From Actinokineospora baliensis (GTDB lineage: Bacteria; Actinomycetota; Actinomycetes; Mycobacteriales; Pseudonocardiaceae), in contig NZ_JAFBCK010000001.1 in the NCBI RefSeq assembly GCF_016907695.1, positions 6,622,001 to 6,686,000 on the forward strand: DNA of 64,000 nucleotides, in the 5' to 3' direction. Under the pieces are notes generated by a model. It worked only from the letters and a program-made list of their open reading frames with translations. It was not told the DNA's origin and searched no databases. The stretch's first letter is position 1, and each line of letters begins with the position of its first letter. Below are positions 26,319 to 34,693 of this stretch, piece after piece. A program made the position numbers and the translations under genes.

Positions 26319-26335
26319 CACCGACACCGTCGGTG
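26319..26335. promoter_or_regulatory. Palindrome just upstream of the LAL regulator
   Basis: CACCGAC-ACC-GTCGGTG, 7-bp perfect arms, 13-30 bp before the LAL start. It may be an operator, possibly autoregulatory, or a small hairpin following the 54-aa ORF (stop at 26337). Confidence 0.4.
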
Positions 26336-26336
26336 C

Positions 26337-26501
26337 TCACGCGGCGCGATCACCCTGCCTCGGGTCCGGGCGCTGCCCGGAGAGCCTGCGCCACCACGGC
26401 GCGCGCCGCACCTCGCGCAGGTGCAGCCTGCTGGTCCGGTCCAGGGTGCCGTGCCTGCGGTAGTTGACCTCGGCCTGGACCGCTTCCATCGTCCACTCCA
26501 C
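26337..26501 (-). CDS. Small basic protein (54 aa)
   Basis: VEWTMEAVQAEVNYRRHGTL followed by a basic tail (RTSRLHLREVRRAPWWRRL). Short proteins with an AQAEVNYRR-type helix and a basic WWRRL tail are frequent in this order, but I cannot assign a function. GTG at 26501 has GAGGGAG eight bases upstream; GTG 26510 is an alternative. It is 30 bp from the LAL regulator start and may be cotranscribed with it. Confidence 0.5.
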   Translation of the reverse strand: MEWTMEAVQAEVNYRRHGTLDRTSRLHLREVRRAPWWRRLSGQRPDPRQGDRAA

Positions 26502-26608
26502 GTGGATCACTCCCTCTGCCGTTCGCCGGGCGCTTCCCGGCTGAGTACGACTGTGCCGCTGAGGTGGCGGGCGGGAGATCGGACGATCACGCAGTCCCCG
26601 GCCCGGCA

Positions 26609-26655
26609 CCCCTTACCCCGGGCGGCCGGACCGGGCCGGTGGACGGGGTAAGGGG
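26609..26655. repeat. Perfect 11-bp inverted repeat upstream of the small ORF
   Basis: CCCCTTACCCC and GGGGTAAGGGG, separated by 25 bp; a further CGGGTAAGGGG follows at about 26671. The 289-bp gap 26502-26790 otherwise shows no gene; these repeated GTAAGGGG words may be regulator sites. Confidence 0.5.
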
Positions 26656-26698
26656 TCAGGCCGGGTGGGCCGGGTAAGGGGTGGGAGTGAGGGGGAAC

Positions 26699-26723
26699 GG
26701 GGCCACGGCCGTGCCGTGGCCCC
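26699..26723 (-). terminator. Hairpin after the DUF397 gene
   Basis: GGGGCCACGGC and GCCGTGGCCCC, an 11-bp perfect stem with 3-nt loop, 68 bp downstream of the DUF397 stop. Likely ends the XRE-DUF397 transcript. Confidence 0.75.
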
Positions 26724-26790
26724 GCCACCGAGTGGGTCCCGGACCGGGATGCTGTCGATCATCCCGGGCGCGGGCGCCGCGCGGCCTGGA

Positions 26791-26994
26791 TCACCTGGCA
26801 GCGAGAAGGTTTCCCTTCACGGCACCGACGAAGGCGGTCCACTCGATGTCCGCGAACGACAGGTGCCCGAACTCCGTGTTCTTGGAGTCGCGCACCGTCG
26901 CGCCGCTTCCGCCTATCACGAGCTCGACGCAGTCATTGCCCGAACTGCGGCTACTCCTGCGCCATTCGGCGCTCGCGAGGTCAGAAACAGTCAC
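26791..26994 (-). CDS. DUF397 protein, partner of the adjacent XRE regulator
   Basis: 67 residues with the family pattern AEWRRSSRSSGNDCVELV, ATVRDSKN and a C-terminal hydrophobic half (FADIEWTAFVGAVK). DUF397 proteins almost always sit beside XRE/DUF5753 regulators in actinomycetes and are thought to modulate them (compare WhiJ loci in Streptomyces). It follows the regulator gene by 21 bp on the same strand. Confidence 0.92.
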   Translation of the reverse strand: MTVSDLASAEWRRSSRSSGNDCVELVIGGSGATVRDSKNTEFGHLSFADIEWTAFVGAVKGNLLAAR

Positions 26995-27015
26995 GCCCCA
27001 CTCCTCTCGTGTTAT

Positions 27016-27873
27016 TCAGGAATCACGGATCAACTCCTCCGTGACCCGTTGGACCAGGGCGACGGAGTCGTCCGGTCGCAACGCCGCCGCACGCAAGTGG
27101 TCGAACAACAACGAGTACTTGTGGACATCGGCAGGGGATTCGAGGTAGACGCCGTTGGCGGTGCTCTCCACGTAGACGACGTCGGGGTCGACCTGGTCGG
27201 GGAATCCGAGGATCAGGAACGGCGCCTCCATGCCCGCGTGCGCGCCCGCGGAGAACGGCACGACCTGGAGGGTGACGTTGGGCAGCCTGGCCACCTCGAC
27301 GAGCTTGAGCAGCTGTTCGCGCATGACCTCGGGCCCGCCGGTGAGCCTGCGCAGCACCGCCTCGTCGACGACCGCCCAGTACTCCGGGGGGTGCGGGTCG
27401 GTGAGCAGCCGCTGGCGGGTGAGCCTGGCCTCGACCCGCATGTCGATCTCGGCCTGCTGGGCGTCCGGGCGGATGGCGTGCAGCACCGCCCGGGTGTAGG
27501 CGGGGGTCTGCAGCAGGCCGGGGACGATGAGGGCCTGGTAGGCGCGCAGCGAGGACGAATCGGCCTCCAGGCCGACGAAGGCACCGGTGAACACCTCGTT
27601 GTAGGCGTGCCACCAGCCCTTCTGCCGCGCCTCCCTGGCCACCTGCACCAGCGCGTCGCGCTGTTCGTCGACGATGCCGTAGAGCTCGGCGAGGTCGCGC
27701 ACGTCGCGCGGGGTGACGCTGACGTGGCCGGTCTCGATTCGGCTGATCTTGGAGGCGGAGCATTCGAGTTTCTCGGCGACCTCGTCGATGGTCAGTTCCG
27801 CCGCTTCCCGGAAACGCCGCAGTTCGGCGGCGAGCCTGCGGCGGCGAACCGTCGGACTCGGTCCACGGGTCAC
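27016..27873 (-). CDS. XRE family regulator with DUF5753 domain
   Basis: 285 residues. HTH at about 15-65 (LRRFREAAELTIDEVAEKL, CSASKISRIETG), then DUF5753 from about 95 with YQALIVPGLLQTPAYTRAVL, RQRLLT, VLRRLTGG and VVPFSAGAHAGMEAPFLIL, the usual string of motifs. GTG at 27873 has GGTGGAGAC upstream; the open frame continues much further but that part is not protein-like. Operon with the DUF397 gene; divergent from the small Cys protein at 28373. A DNA-binding regulator of unknown targets. Confidence 0.92.
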   Translation of the reverse strand: MTRGPSPTVRRRRLAAELRRFREAAELTIDEVAEKLECSASKISRIETGHVSVTPRDVRDLAELYGIVDEQRDALVQVAREARQKGWWHAYNEVFTGAFVGLEADSSSLRAYQALIVPGLLQTPAYTRAVLHAIRPDAQQAEIDMRVEARLTRQRLLTDPHPPEYWAVVDEAVLRRLTGGPEVMREQLLKLVEVARLPNVTLQVVPFSAGAHAGMEAPFLILGFPDQVDPDVVYVESTANGVYLESPADVHKYSLLFDHLRAAALRPDDSVALVQRVTEELIRDS

Positions 27874-28372
27874 GTCTCCACCTCGTTTCCGACCGCGCCA
27901 ACTCCAGCGGTCACAGGGTCTTGGTCGTCCAGGATGTCCGGACCTGCGCGGCGCGGGTCGACCGCGCGCCGTGGGCAAGTGTCGGTGCTGATCATGTCGA
28001 ACACAAGCAGTGCGGCGGTGCGAGATCCCGCTCAGTCCGATCGCGTCCGGAGATCGGTCGCCGTCACCCGATCGTGTGGTGCAACTTGCACAATGTCGCT
28101 GCCACACTGCATTCTGCCTATGAAATCGCGGTCGCGGCCGAATCGGACGCGACGGACAGCGGAAATGGCCCCGCAGCGGGACGTGGCGCGCACCAGAGGG
28201 GTCATCGGCCGATTCGGCCGTCCGCTTGAGAGCGTCGCGGGGTCGTTGACCGATCACGGACCCGGCCGGTGGGCCGGTGGCGATTCCCCAGCGCCACGGC
28301 GGTTTTCCCTGGCGGGCGGCCACGGGTGCTTGGCTTGGACGGCGCAGGTCACGGATGGCGGGAGGCCACAGG
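27874..28372. other. Divergent promoter region between XRE and the small Cys protein
   Basis: 499 bp without a convincing gene. Relatively AT-richer around 28080-28140. Holds the GTGCAA-C-TTGCAC palindrome (28079-28091), which may be a site for the adjacent XRE regulator. Confidence 0.5.
28079..28091. promoter_or_regulatory. GTGCAA-C-TTGCAC palindrome
   Basis: Perfect 6-bp arms with a single central base, 206 bp upstream of the XRE start and within the divergent gap. TTGCAC also looks like a -35 element on the plus strand. Candidate operator; unproven. Confidence 0.4.
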
Positions 28373-28714
28373 GTGAGCGGGTCGATCTTCGGGCACATGG
28401 AGTCCTCGTTGCGGGGCTACCTGAGCGACCTCAGCGACGACGCGCGCGGCGGGGGTGACGCCGCCGCGGCCCGGTTGGCCCGCGCGGAACTGCCCAGGGT
28501 CGTGGCGGCGTTGAGCGCATTGCTCGACGAACACCGCCCCGACTCGGACGGCCGCTGCCCCACCTGCCGCACCCGGCTCTTCACCCGCGCGCCATCACCG
28601 TGCCGCGCTTACCTCACCGCGCACCTGTGCCTGCTGGTCCACGAAGACGGTGGAACGCCTGCCGACAGCACAGTGGACTACGTGGACAGCTACCGCGAAT
28701 ACCTCGCCGGCTAA
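28373..28714 (+). CDS. Small cysteine-rich protein, possibly zinc-binding
   Basis: 113 residues. The first half is helical (GYLSDLSDDARGGGD, AELPRVVAALSALLDEHRPD); the second has GRCPTCRTRLF, PSPCRAYLTAHLCLLVHE, giving a C-x2-C ... C-x8-C pattern with a nearby His that could bind a metal. Small proteins of this kind occur near XRE/DUF397 genes in Pseudonocardiales; function unknown. GTG at 28373 has GGAGG 7 nt upstream; ATG at 28397 is the alternative. Confidence 0.72.
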   Translation: MSGSIFGHMESSLRGYLSDLSDDARGGGDAAAARLARAELPRVVAALSALLDEHRPDSDGRCPTCRTRLFTRAPSPCRAYLTAHLCLLVHEDGGTPADSTVDYVDSYREYLAG

Positions 28715-28763
28715 GAGAACCCGGGGCGCCGCGATACCCACCCCTCGTCGCCGCGCCCCGACA

Positions 28764-28802
28764 GTGGGGCCCGAGCCTCTCCCCCGACGGTTCGGGCCCC
28801 AC
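28764..28802. terminator. Bidirectional terminator hairpin
   Basis: GTGGGGCCCGA and TCGGGCCCCAC, an 11-bp perfect stem, between the convergent small Cys-protein gene and tesB. A second imperfect GGGGCGC stem lies just before it (28721-28760). Confidence 0.8.
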
Positions 28803-28817
28803 CCCTCTTAGCGCCTC

Positions 28818-29708
28818 TTAGCCGAGCAACCGCAGTAAGCCCTCTTGCACCACCGTTGCCACAAGCCTGCCGTCGCGCGTGAAGAACCGGCCAGTAGCAA
28901 GCCCTCGGCCGCCGGACGCGCTAGGCGACGCGCAGTCGTAGAGGATCCAGTCATCGGCCCGGAACGGCCGGTGGAACCACATGGCGTGGTCGAGGCTGGC
29001 CCCCATGACCTTGTCGGTTCCCCAGTAGACGCCGTGGCGGGCGAGCACGGCGTCGAGCAACGTCATGTCGGAGGCGTAGGCGAGCACGCACACGTGCAGC
29101 AACGGGTCGTCCGCGAGCTTGCCGTCCGCCCGCATCCACACCTGGTTGCGCGCGTCCCTCGGCCCCGTCTCCCGCGACAACCACGGCGGTTCACTGACGT
29201 AGCGCACGTCGATGGGCCGCGGCCGGTCCGCCCACGCGCCGAACTTCGCCCGCAACTGCGGGGTCATCCGCTCGCCCTGGGTGGGCAACGACTCCGGGTC
29301 CGGCACCTCCGGCATGTCCTCGGCGTGGTCGATCCCCTTCTCCACGGCCTGGAACGACGCCGACAGCGCGAAGATCGCCTTGCCGTGCTGCACGGCGACG
29401 ACCCGGCGCGTGGTGAACGAGCGGCCGTCGCGGATGCGGTCCACCTCGTAGACGATCGGCACGCTCGGGTCGCCGCCGCGGATGAAGTACGCGTGCAGCG
29501 AGTGCACCCCGCGCTCCGGCGGGACCGTCCGCCCCGCCGCCACCAGCGCCTGACCGGCGACCTGGCCGCCGAACACCCGGACCGAGGAGTGCTCCGGGCT
29601 CACCCCGCGGTAGCTGTCGTCGTCGACGCGCTCGAGGTCGAGCAGGTCGACCAGCCGCTCGAGCACCGCCTGGCCCCGCGGCACCCCGTCTTCCGCCAAC
29701 TCGGTCAT
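28818..29708 (-). CDS. tesB: Acyl-CoA thioesterase II
   Basis: 296-residue double-hotdog thioesterase that hydrolyses medium/long acyl-CoAs. SVRVFGGQVAGQALVAAGRT, the HSLHAYFIRGGDPSVPI region and SLDHAMWFHRPFRADDWILY are hallmark stretches; catalytic Asp (SLDHAMWFH), the Thr/Ser-rich strand (GLATGRFF) and Gln (TVVQEGLLR) are present. ATG at 29708. The 13-bp tandem repeat begins 70 bp upstream of its start. From memory, M. tuberculosis tesB1 also follows pykA, so the pair is backbone. Confidence 0.95.
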   Translation of the reverse strand: MTELAEDGVPRGQAVLERLVDLLDLERVDDDSYRGVSPEHSSVRVFGGQVAGQALVAAGRTVPPERGVHSLHAYFIRGGDPSVPIVYEVDRIRDGRSFTTRRVVAVQHGKAIFALSASFQAVEKGIDHAEDMPEVPDPESLPTQGERMTPQLRAKFGAWADRPRPIDVRYVSEPPWLSRETGPRDARNQVWMRADGKLADDPLLHVCVLAYASDMTLLDAVLARHGVYWGTDKVMGASLDHAMWFHRPFRADDWILYDCASPSASGGRGLATGRFFTRDGRLVATVVQEGLLRLLG

Positions 29709-29777
29709 GCCACCCAGGCTAGTGCGCCAGGCCGCGCCGAGCCGGTGGGCACCGGGGAGTCCACTGTAGAATCGCCC

Positions 29778-30280
29778 GATCACGCCGCCCGATCACGCCG
29801 CCCGATCACGCCGCCCGATCACGCCGCCCGATCACGCCGCCCGATCACGCCGCCCGATCACGCCGCCCGATCACGCCGCCCGATCACGCCGCCCGATCAC
29901 GCCGCCCGATCACGCCGCCCGATCACGCCGCCCGATCACGCCGCCCGATCACGCCGCCCGATCACGCCGCCCGATCACGCCGCCCGATCACGCCGCCCGA
30001 TCACGCCGCCCGATCACGCCGCCCGATCACGCCGCCCGATCACGCCGCCCGATCACGCCGCCCGATCACGCCGCCCGATCACGCCGCCCGATCACGCCGC
30101 CCGATCACGCCGCCCGATCACGCCGCCCGATCACGCCGCCCGATCACGCCGCCCGATCACGCCGCCCGATCACGCCGCCCGATCACGCCGCCCGATCACG
30201 CCGCCCGATCACGCCGCCCGATCACGCCGCCCGATCACGCCGCCCGATCACGCCGCCCGATCACGCCGCCCGATCACGCC
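29778..30280. repeat. 39 perfect tandem copies of a 13-bp unit
   Basis: The unit GATCACGCCGCCC repeats without visible change from 29778; 38 full periods place the last copy at 30272, cut to 9 bp. The array fills the gap between pyk (ends 30353) and tesB (starts 29708). Because 13 is not a multiple of 3, open frames through it give a 13-residue repeat, not a real protein. No spacers, so it is not CRISPR; copy number is likely variable between strains or in assemblies. Confidence 0.97.
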
Positions 30281-30313
30281 CTGCGGGTCACGGGCCGCAC
30301 CGGCGACATCGCG

Positions 30314-30340
30314 GTCCCGCGGGCGGGGTGCCCGCGGGAC
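30314..30340 (-). terminator. Terminator-like hairpin after pyk
   Basis: GTCCCGCGGGC and GCCCGCGGGAC, an 11-bp perfect stem with 5-nt loop, 13 bp past the pyruvate kinase stop codon and before the tandem array. Confidence 0.8.
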
Positions 30341-30352
30341 GCACCGCGCCGG

Positions 30353-31777
30353 TCAGGCGTGGTCTTCCTCGCCGAGGCGGTGCACGCGGATCAGGTTGGT
30401 GGAGCCCACGGTGCCGGGGGGCGAGCCCGCGACGATCACCACGAGGTCGCCGGGCTGGTAGCGGCCGATGGACAGCATCGACTGGTCGACCTGGCGGACC
30501 ATGCGGTCGGTCGAGTCCACCTCGGGCACCAGGAACGTCTCGGTGCCCCAGGTCAGGGCCAGCTGGCTGCGCACACCGGGCTCCGGGGTGAACGCCAGCA
30601 GCGGCAGCCGGGTGTGCAGCCGGGCGAGGCGCTTGACCGTGTCGCCGGACTGGGTGAAGGCGACCAGGGCCTTGGCGTTGAGCCGCTCGCCGATGTCGCG
30701 GGCGGCGTAGGAGATCACGCCGCGCTTGGTGCGGGGCACGTGCGTCAGCGGCGGCACGGCGGGGGTCTCGGCCTCGACGGCCTCCACGATGCGGCTCATC
30801 GTCTTGACCGACTCGATGGCGTAGCGGCCGACGCTGGTCTCGCCGGAGAGCATCAGCGCGTCGGCGCCGTCGAGCACCGCGTTGGCCACGTCGGAGGCCT
30901 CGGCGCGGGTCGGCCGGGAGTTGCTGATCATCGAGTCCAGCATCTGGGTGGCCACGATGACCGGCTTGGCGTTCTCCCGCGCGATCTGGATGGCCCGCTT
31001 CTGCACCAGCGGCACCTGCTCCAGCGGCAGTTCCACGCCCAGGTCGCCGCGGGCGACCATAACCCCGTCGAAGGCCAGCACGATGGCCTCCAGGTTGTCC
31101 ACCGCCTCCGGCTTCTCCAGTTTGGCGATCACCGGCAGCCTGCCCCGGCCGACCCGGTCCATCACCTGGTGCACCAGGTCGATGTCGGCGGGCGAGCGCA
31201 CGAAGCTCAGCGCGATGAAGTCGACGCCGAGGTGCAGCGCGAACTCGAGGTCCTCGATGTCCTTCTCGGACAGGGCGGGCACGGAGACGTCCATGCCGGG
31301 CAGCGAGAGGCCCTTGTTGTTGCTGACCGGGCCGCCCTCGGTGACCTCGCAGACCACGTCCTGGCCCTCGACGGCGCTGACCACGAGGCCGACCTTGCCG
31401 TCGTCGACCAGCAGCCGGTCGCCGGGCTTGGCGTCGTTGGCCAGGCCCTTGTAGGTGGTCGACACCCGGTCGTGGGTGCCTGCGACGTCCTCCACGGTGA
31501 TCCGCACGACGTCACCGGTGCGCCACTCGACCGGCCCGTTGGCGAAGGTGCCCAGGCGGATCTTGGGGCCCTGCAGGTCGGCGAGGACGCCGACCGCGCG
31601 GCCAGCCTCGTCGCCCGCGGCGCGGACCAGGTCGTACACCTGCTTGTGGTCACCGTGGCTGCCGTGGCTGAAGTTCATCCTGGCCACGTCCATGCCCGCG
31701 GCCACCAGGTCGCGCACCCGCTCCGGGGTGGCGGTGGCCGGGCCCATGGTGCACACGATCTTCGCTCGTCGGTTCAC
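30353..31777 (-). CDS. pyk: Pyruvate kinase
   Basis: 474 residues, the usual length. RRAKIVCTMGPAT start, MNFSHGSHGDH, the active-site VIAKLEKPEAVDNLEAI with its catalytic lysine, and MVARGDLGVELPLEQVPLVQ metal/PEP region, plus a C-terminal allosteric domain (VAFTQSGDTVKRLARL). Converts PEP and ADP to pyruvate and ATP. GTG start at 31777. Part of the conserved trp-lgt-pyk-tesB backbone. Confidence 0.97.
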   Translation of the reverse strand: MNRRAKIVCTMGPATATPERVRDLVAAGMDVARMNFSHGSHGDHKQVYDLVRAAGDEAGRAVGVLADLQGPKIRLGTFANGPVEWRTGDVVRITVEDVAGTHDRVSTTYKGLANDAKPGDRLLVDDGKVGLVVSAVEGQDVVCEVTEGGPVSNNKGLSLPGMDVSVPALSEKDIEDLEFALHLGVDFIALSFVRSPADIDLVHQVMDRVGRGRLPVIAKLEKPEAVDNLEAIVLAFDGVMVARGDLGVELPLEQVPLVQKRAIQIARENAKPVIVATQMLDSMISNSRPTRAEASDVANAVLDGADALMLSGETSVGRYAIESVKTMSRIVEAVEAETPAVPPLTHVPRTKRGVISYAARDIGERLNAKALVAFTQSGDTVKRLARLHTRLPLLAFTPEPGVRSQLALTWGTETFLVPEVDSTDRMVRQVDQSMLSIGRYQPGDLVVIVAGSPPGTVGSTNLIRVHRLGEEDHA

Positions 31778-31873
31778 ACCTGAACAGCTTAGCCGGGGTC
31801 GCTGTACCGATCAGGACGAACTCGCCGATTGGCCGACTCGATTCAGAGTGTTCTACCTCTGGTTACGTGTCAG

Positions 31874-32536
31874 CTACCGACCGCGATCGGACAACCCCAC
31901 GTGGTCACTGGCCCATTCGTTGAACGCCCGCAGCTGCCGCCAGGCGGTGCGCACCCGGGTCAGGCAGCCCGGCTCGTGCAGCGTGTCATCCGGCGGCCAG
32001 ACCCGTACCGCGTACACCGAGCGGTACTGCAGCAGGTCCAGCCGCGGGTGGTCCTTGGCGTACCCGCGGGGGGTGGTGCGCAGGCGGTCGCCGTTGATCG
32101 TCCAGCCCGCGCGTTCGAGCTTGGCCAGGATGGCGCGCAGCGGGTCGCCGTGGATCTCCTCGGCGACCGCGGCGCGGTAGCGGGCCAGTTGGTCGGACTC
32201 CATGTGGAAGCAGCCGCCGCCGACCCGCAGCCCGTCCGGGCCGACCTCGACGTAGTAGGCGCCCGCGCCGCGGCCGGATTCGATCACGCCGCCGCAGTGG
32301 TCCTTGTAGGGCCGCTTGTCCTTGGCGAAGCGGACGTCGCGGTGCGGCCGGAACACCTTCGGGCTGCCGAACTCGCCGCCGAACTCCTTCTCCAGCTCGC
32401 CGAGCAGCTCGGTCATCGGGATCTTGACGTCGTTGTCGTAGGTCGCCTTGTTGGCGTCCCAGTAGGTCTTCGAGTTGTCGACCACCAGGCCGTCGTAGAA
32501 GTCGACCGCGTACTCGCCGAAGCCCTGGAAGCTCAC
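31874..32536 (-). CDS. DUF2461 family protein
   Basis: 220 residues. FGEYAVDFYDGLVVDNSKTY, FRPHRDVRFAKDKRPYKDH and GGGCFHMESDQLARYRAAV are characteristic of DUF2461 (TIGR02453), a conserved family of unknown function. GTG start overlaps the stop of the upstream aminotransferase gene (GTGA), so the two are coupled. No TM or signal peptide. Confidence 0.9.
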   Translation of the reverse strand: MSFQGFGEYAVDFYDGLVVDNSKTYWDANKATYDNDVKIPMTELLGELEKEFGGEFGSPKVFRPHRDVRFAKDKRPYKDHCGGVIESGRGAGAYYVEVGPDGLRVGGGCFHMESDQLARYRAAVAEEIHGDPLRAILAKLERAGWTINGDRLRTTPRGYAKDHPRLDLLQYRSVYAVRVWPPDDTLHEPGCLTRVRTAWRQLRAFNEWASDHVGLSDRGR

Positions 32537-33306
32537 GCCCGCTCCCCCGCGGTGAGGTCGTGCGCCTTCAGCAGCCGGGCGGTCGCCACGTCGTCCACCT
32601 CGTACTCGACGTCGTCGATGTGGCTGATCGCCCGCACCGGCTGCAGGGCGTTGGTGGCGAACGCGGCGCGGAAGCCCGCCAGGTCGGTCGAGGACACCGG
32701 CCGGGTCTCGACCTTGGCGCCCAGCCGGGCCAGGCCGCCCTGGATCAGGCCGAGCGCGATCCCGGGCAGGGCGGGGGCAGTCGGCACGACGAAGGTGCCG
32801 TCGCCGTCGAGGAAGCAGACGTTCCAGGTGGACCCCTCGCTGACGGTCCCGTCCGGCCCGGTGAACAGCACGTCGTCGAACCCGGCCCGGCGGGCGAGCC
32901 TGCGCTGGTAGAACAGCCCGAACGTGCCGACGTGCTTGACCTGCGGGAGGTCCCGCTGGTACCCGGCGGTGCGCACCTTCAGCGGCCCGCTCGCGGCGGG
33001 CGCGGGACTCGTGGTCACGAGGACCTCGGGCTCGACGTCGACCTCGGGGTTGCGCGGGTCGAACCCGGGCGCGTGCACGGTCACGCGCACCGCCACCGTC
33101 CCCTCGACACCCGCGGCGGCCGCCCTGATCGCCTGCCGCACGACCGTCTCGTCGAGCCCCCGCCCGAACACCACCCAGGCGTCGCGGTCGAGCCGCTCGA
33201 GGTGGCGCGAGAGCCCTCTGGCTCTGCCCCCGGTGAGCAGCATGGAGGTGAAGTGCCCGTAGTTGACCAGGGCCAGGGACGCGGGGATGTCAGGCTGCGC
33301 ACTCAT
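32533..33306 (-). CDS. Aminotransferase class IV (BCAT/ADC-lyase fold)
   Basis: 257-residue fold-type IV PLP protein. HLERLDRDAWVVFGRGL, the PLP lysine in PQVKHVGTFGLFYQRRLA, DDVLFTGPDGTVSEGSTWNV (Glu of the cofactor site) and PALPGIALGLI (phosphate grip) are visible. It could be an aminodeoxychorismate lyase-like or amino acid aminotransferase; the substrate cannot be read, and small members of this set often remain unassigned. ATG at 33306. Coupled to the downstream DUF2461 gene. Confidence 0.87.
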   Translation of the reverse strand: MSAQPDIPASLALVNYGHFTSMLLTGGRARGLSRHLERLDRDAWVVFGRGLDETVVRQAIRAAAAGVEGTVAVRVTVHAPGFDPRNPEVDVEPEVLVTTSPAPAASGPLKVRTAGYQRDLPQVKHVGTFGLFYQRRLARRAGFDDVLFTGPDGTVSEGSTWNVCFLDGDGTFVVPTAPALPGIALGLIQGGLARLGAKVETRPVSSTDLAGFRAAFATNALQPVRAISHIDDVEYEVDDVATARLLKAHDLTAGERA

Positions 33307-33438
33307 CGCCCGCAGTCTCGCATGCCCCCCTGTGCCCCCTCCCGCCGTCTCTGCCTCCCCGCACAACCGCGGGTGGGCGACGCGACCGGCTTCCACCGCC
33401 CTCCGCCACCCACCCGAAACCCATTATCTATATACCGG

Positions 33439-34563
33439 CTAGTGCAACTTGGGAGAGATATAAAGCAACCGATTCGGTGAACCAACGCCAATAGATGTCA
33501 GAGCCCCGGTAGTCGCCTCGGCGACCAACGCGTCCCGAACCTGCTGCGGCGAAGACGAGGGCGAGGCGTTGAGCACCAACGCGGCCGCGCCCGCCACGTG
33601 CGGCGAGGCGTACGAGGTCCCGCTCCCGCCGGTGCGGGCGTCGTCGGCGGTGTGCCAGTCGGACACGATGGCGCTACCGGGCGCGAAGAGGTCCAAGCAA
33701 GGCCCAACATTGGAGAACCCGGATCGCTTGTCCGTCCTGTCAGTCGCCCCGACGCTGATCGCCGCGGGGGTGCTTGCCGGAGATCGAGTGCACGCGTCAG
33801 CACCGTTGTCGTTGCCCGCGGCGACCACCATGACGATCCCGTCGGCGACGGCGGCGGCCACCGCGTCGTTGGCGGACTGGACCTTCCCGCTGGACAGGCT
33901 CATGTTGGCCACGGCTGGCTGCCCCGGTCGGTGGTCGGCGATCATCCAGTCGATCGCGGCGATCACGGTGACCCACCGACCGGACCCGTAGCAGTTGAGC
34001 ACCCGGACCCCGACCAGCTTGGCCTGCTTGGCCACCCCGTGGGTGGTCCCGCCGACGACCCCGGACACGAAGGTGCCGTGTCCGTTGCAATCGCTTGCGT
34101 CGCTGTCGTTGTCCACTTTGTCCACGCCGGACACAGCCCGGCCGCCGAAGTCCTGGTGGGACAATCGGATGCCGGTGTCGATGATGTACGCCGTGACCCC
34201 CGCGCCGGTGTTGGGGTAGGTGTAGGTCTTGTCCCCGGCGACACCGCGCTGGTCGACCCGGTCCAGCCCCCAGGACGGCGTGGGTGTCTGGACACCGGCG
34301 ACCCGCACCTCGTGGTCCGGCTCGACGTATCGGACCGCCGGATCTGCGGCCATCCGCCGTGCCGCAGCAGCGGAGCCGCGCCATTCGAAACCCGTGAGCG
34401 CGTGCTGGTAGGTCCGCACAACGGATCCGCCGTACTGCGTGGTCAACGCCGTGGCGGATCGGCTGTCCTTGACGGCGACGATGTAGGAGCCTGCCGGGGC
34501 ACTACCGATCGCCGGTATGCCCGCCAAAGGCAAGGCGGCGACCAGCAAGGAAAGGAACTTCAT
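33439..34563 (-). CDS. Secreted subtilase (S8, proteinase K-like) with I9 propeptide
   Basis: 374 residues: short signal peptide (MKFLSLLVAALPLAGIPAIG), inhibitor I9-type propeptide (about 25-88: GSYIVAVKDSRSATALTTQYGG trimmed form SYIVAVKDS), then the catalytic domain with Asp129 (IIDTGIRLSHQDF), His162 (NGHGTFVSG), Asn251 (AAGNDNG) and Ser317 (GTSYASPHVAG). Compact, single-domain enzyme unlike the large S8 peptidase at 20.5 kb. AGGAGAAG precedes the ATG at 34563. Confidence 0.93.
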   Translation of the reverse strand: MKFLSLLVAALPLAGIPAIGSAPAGSYIVAVKDSRSATALTTQYGGSVVRTYQHALTGFEWRGSAAAARRMAADPAVRYVEPDHEVRVAGVQTPTPSWGLDRVDQRGVAGDKTYTYPNTGAGVTAYIIDTGIRLSHQDFGGRAVSGVDKVDNDSDASDCNGHGTFVSGVVGGTTHGVAKQAKLVGVRVLNCYGSGRWVTVIAAIDWMIADHRPGQPAVANMSLSSGKVQSANDAVAAAVADGIVMVVAAGNDNGADACTRSPASTPAAISVGATDRTDKRSGFSNVGPCLDLFAPGSAIVSDWHTADDARTGGSGTSYASPHVAGAAALVLNASPSSSPQQVRDALVAEATTGALTSIGVGSPNRLLYISPKLH

Positions 34564-34693
34564 GGGACTTCTCCTGTTCGAGTGCAGGGCGAACGACTCG
34601 AAAGTAGCCACGCACACGAACAGGAGACCCATCTCATAGCAGCATAAAGTCCGTACATTCCGCGGCTGTTAAACCGCGAAAACGCCTGTGAAA

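Noticed and set aside
20426..26651. Long open frames antisense to the S8 peptidase and the LAL regulator
   Set aside because: No motifs, biased Arg/Gly/Val composition; the sense genes carry complete catalytic and HTH motifs.
29778..30280. CRISPR array
   Set aside because: The repeat is contiguous with no spacers and the 13-bp unit is too short; no cas genes nearby.
28845..30461. Plus-strand protein with a 13-residue repeat
   Set aside because: Arises because a 13-bp DNA repeat reads through in all frames; the rest is antisense to tesB.
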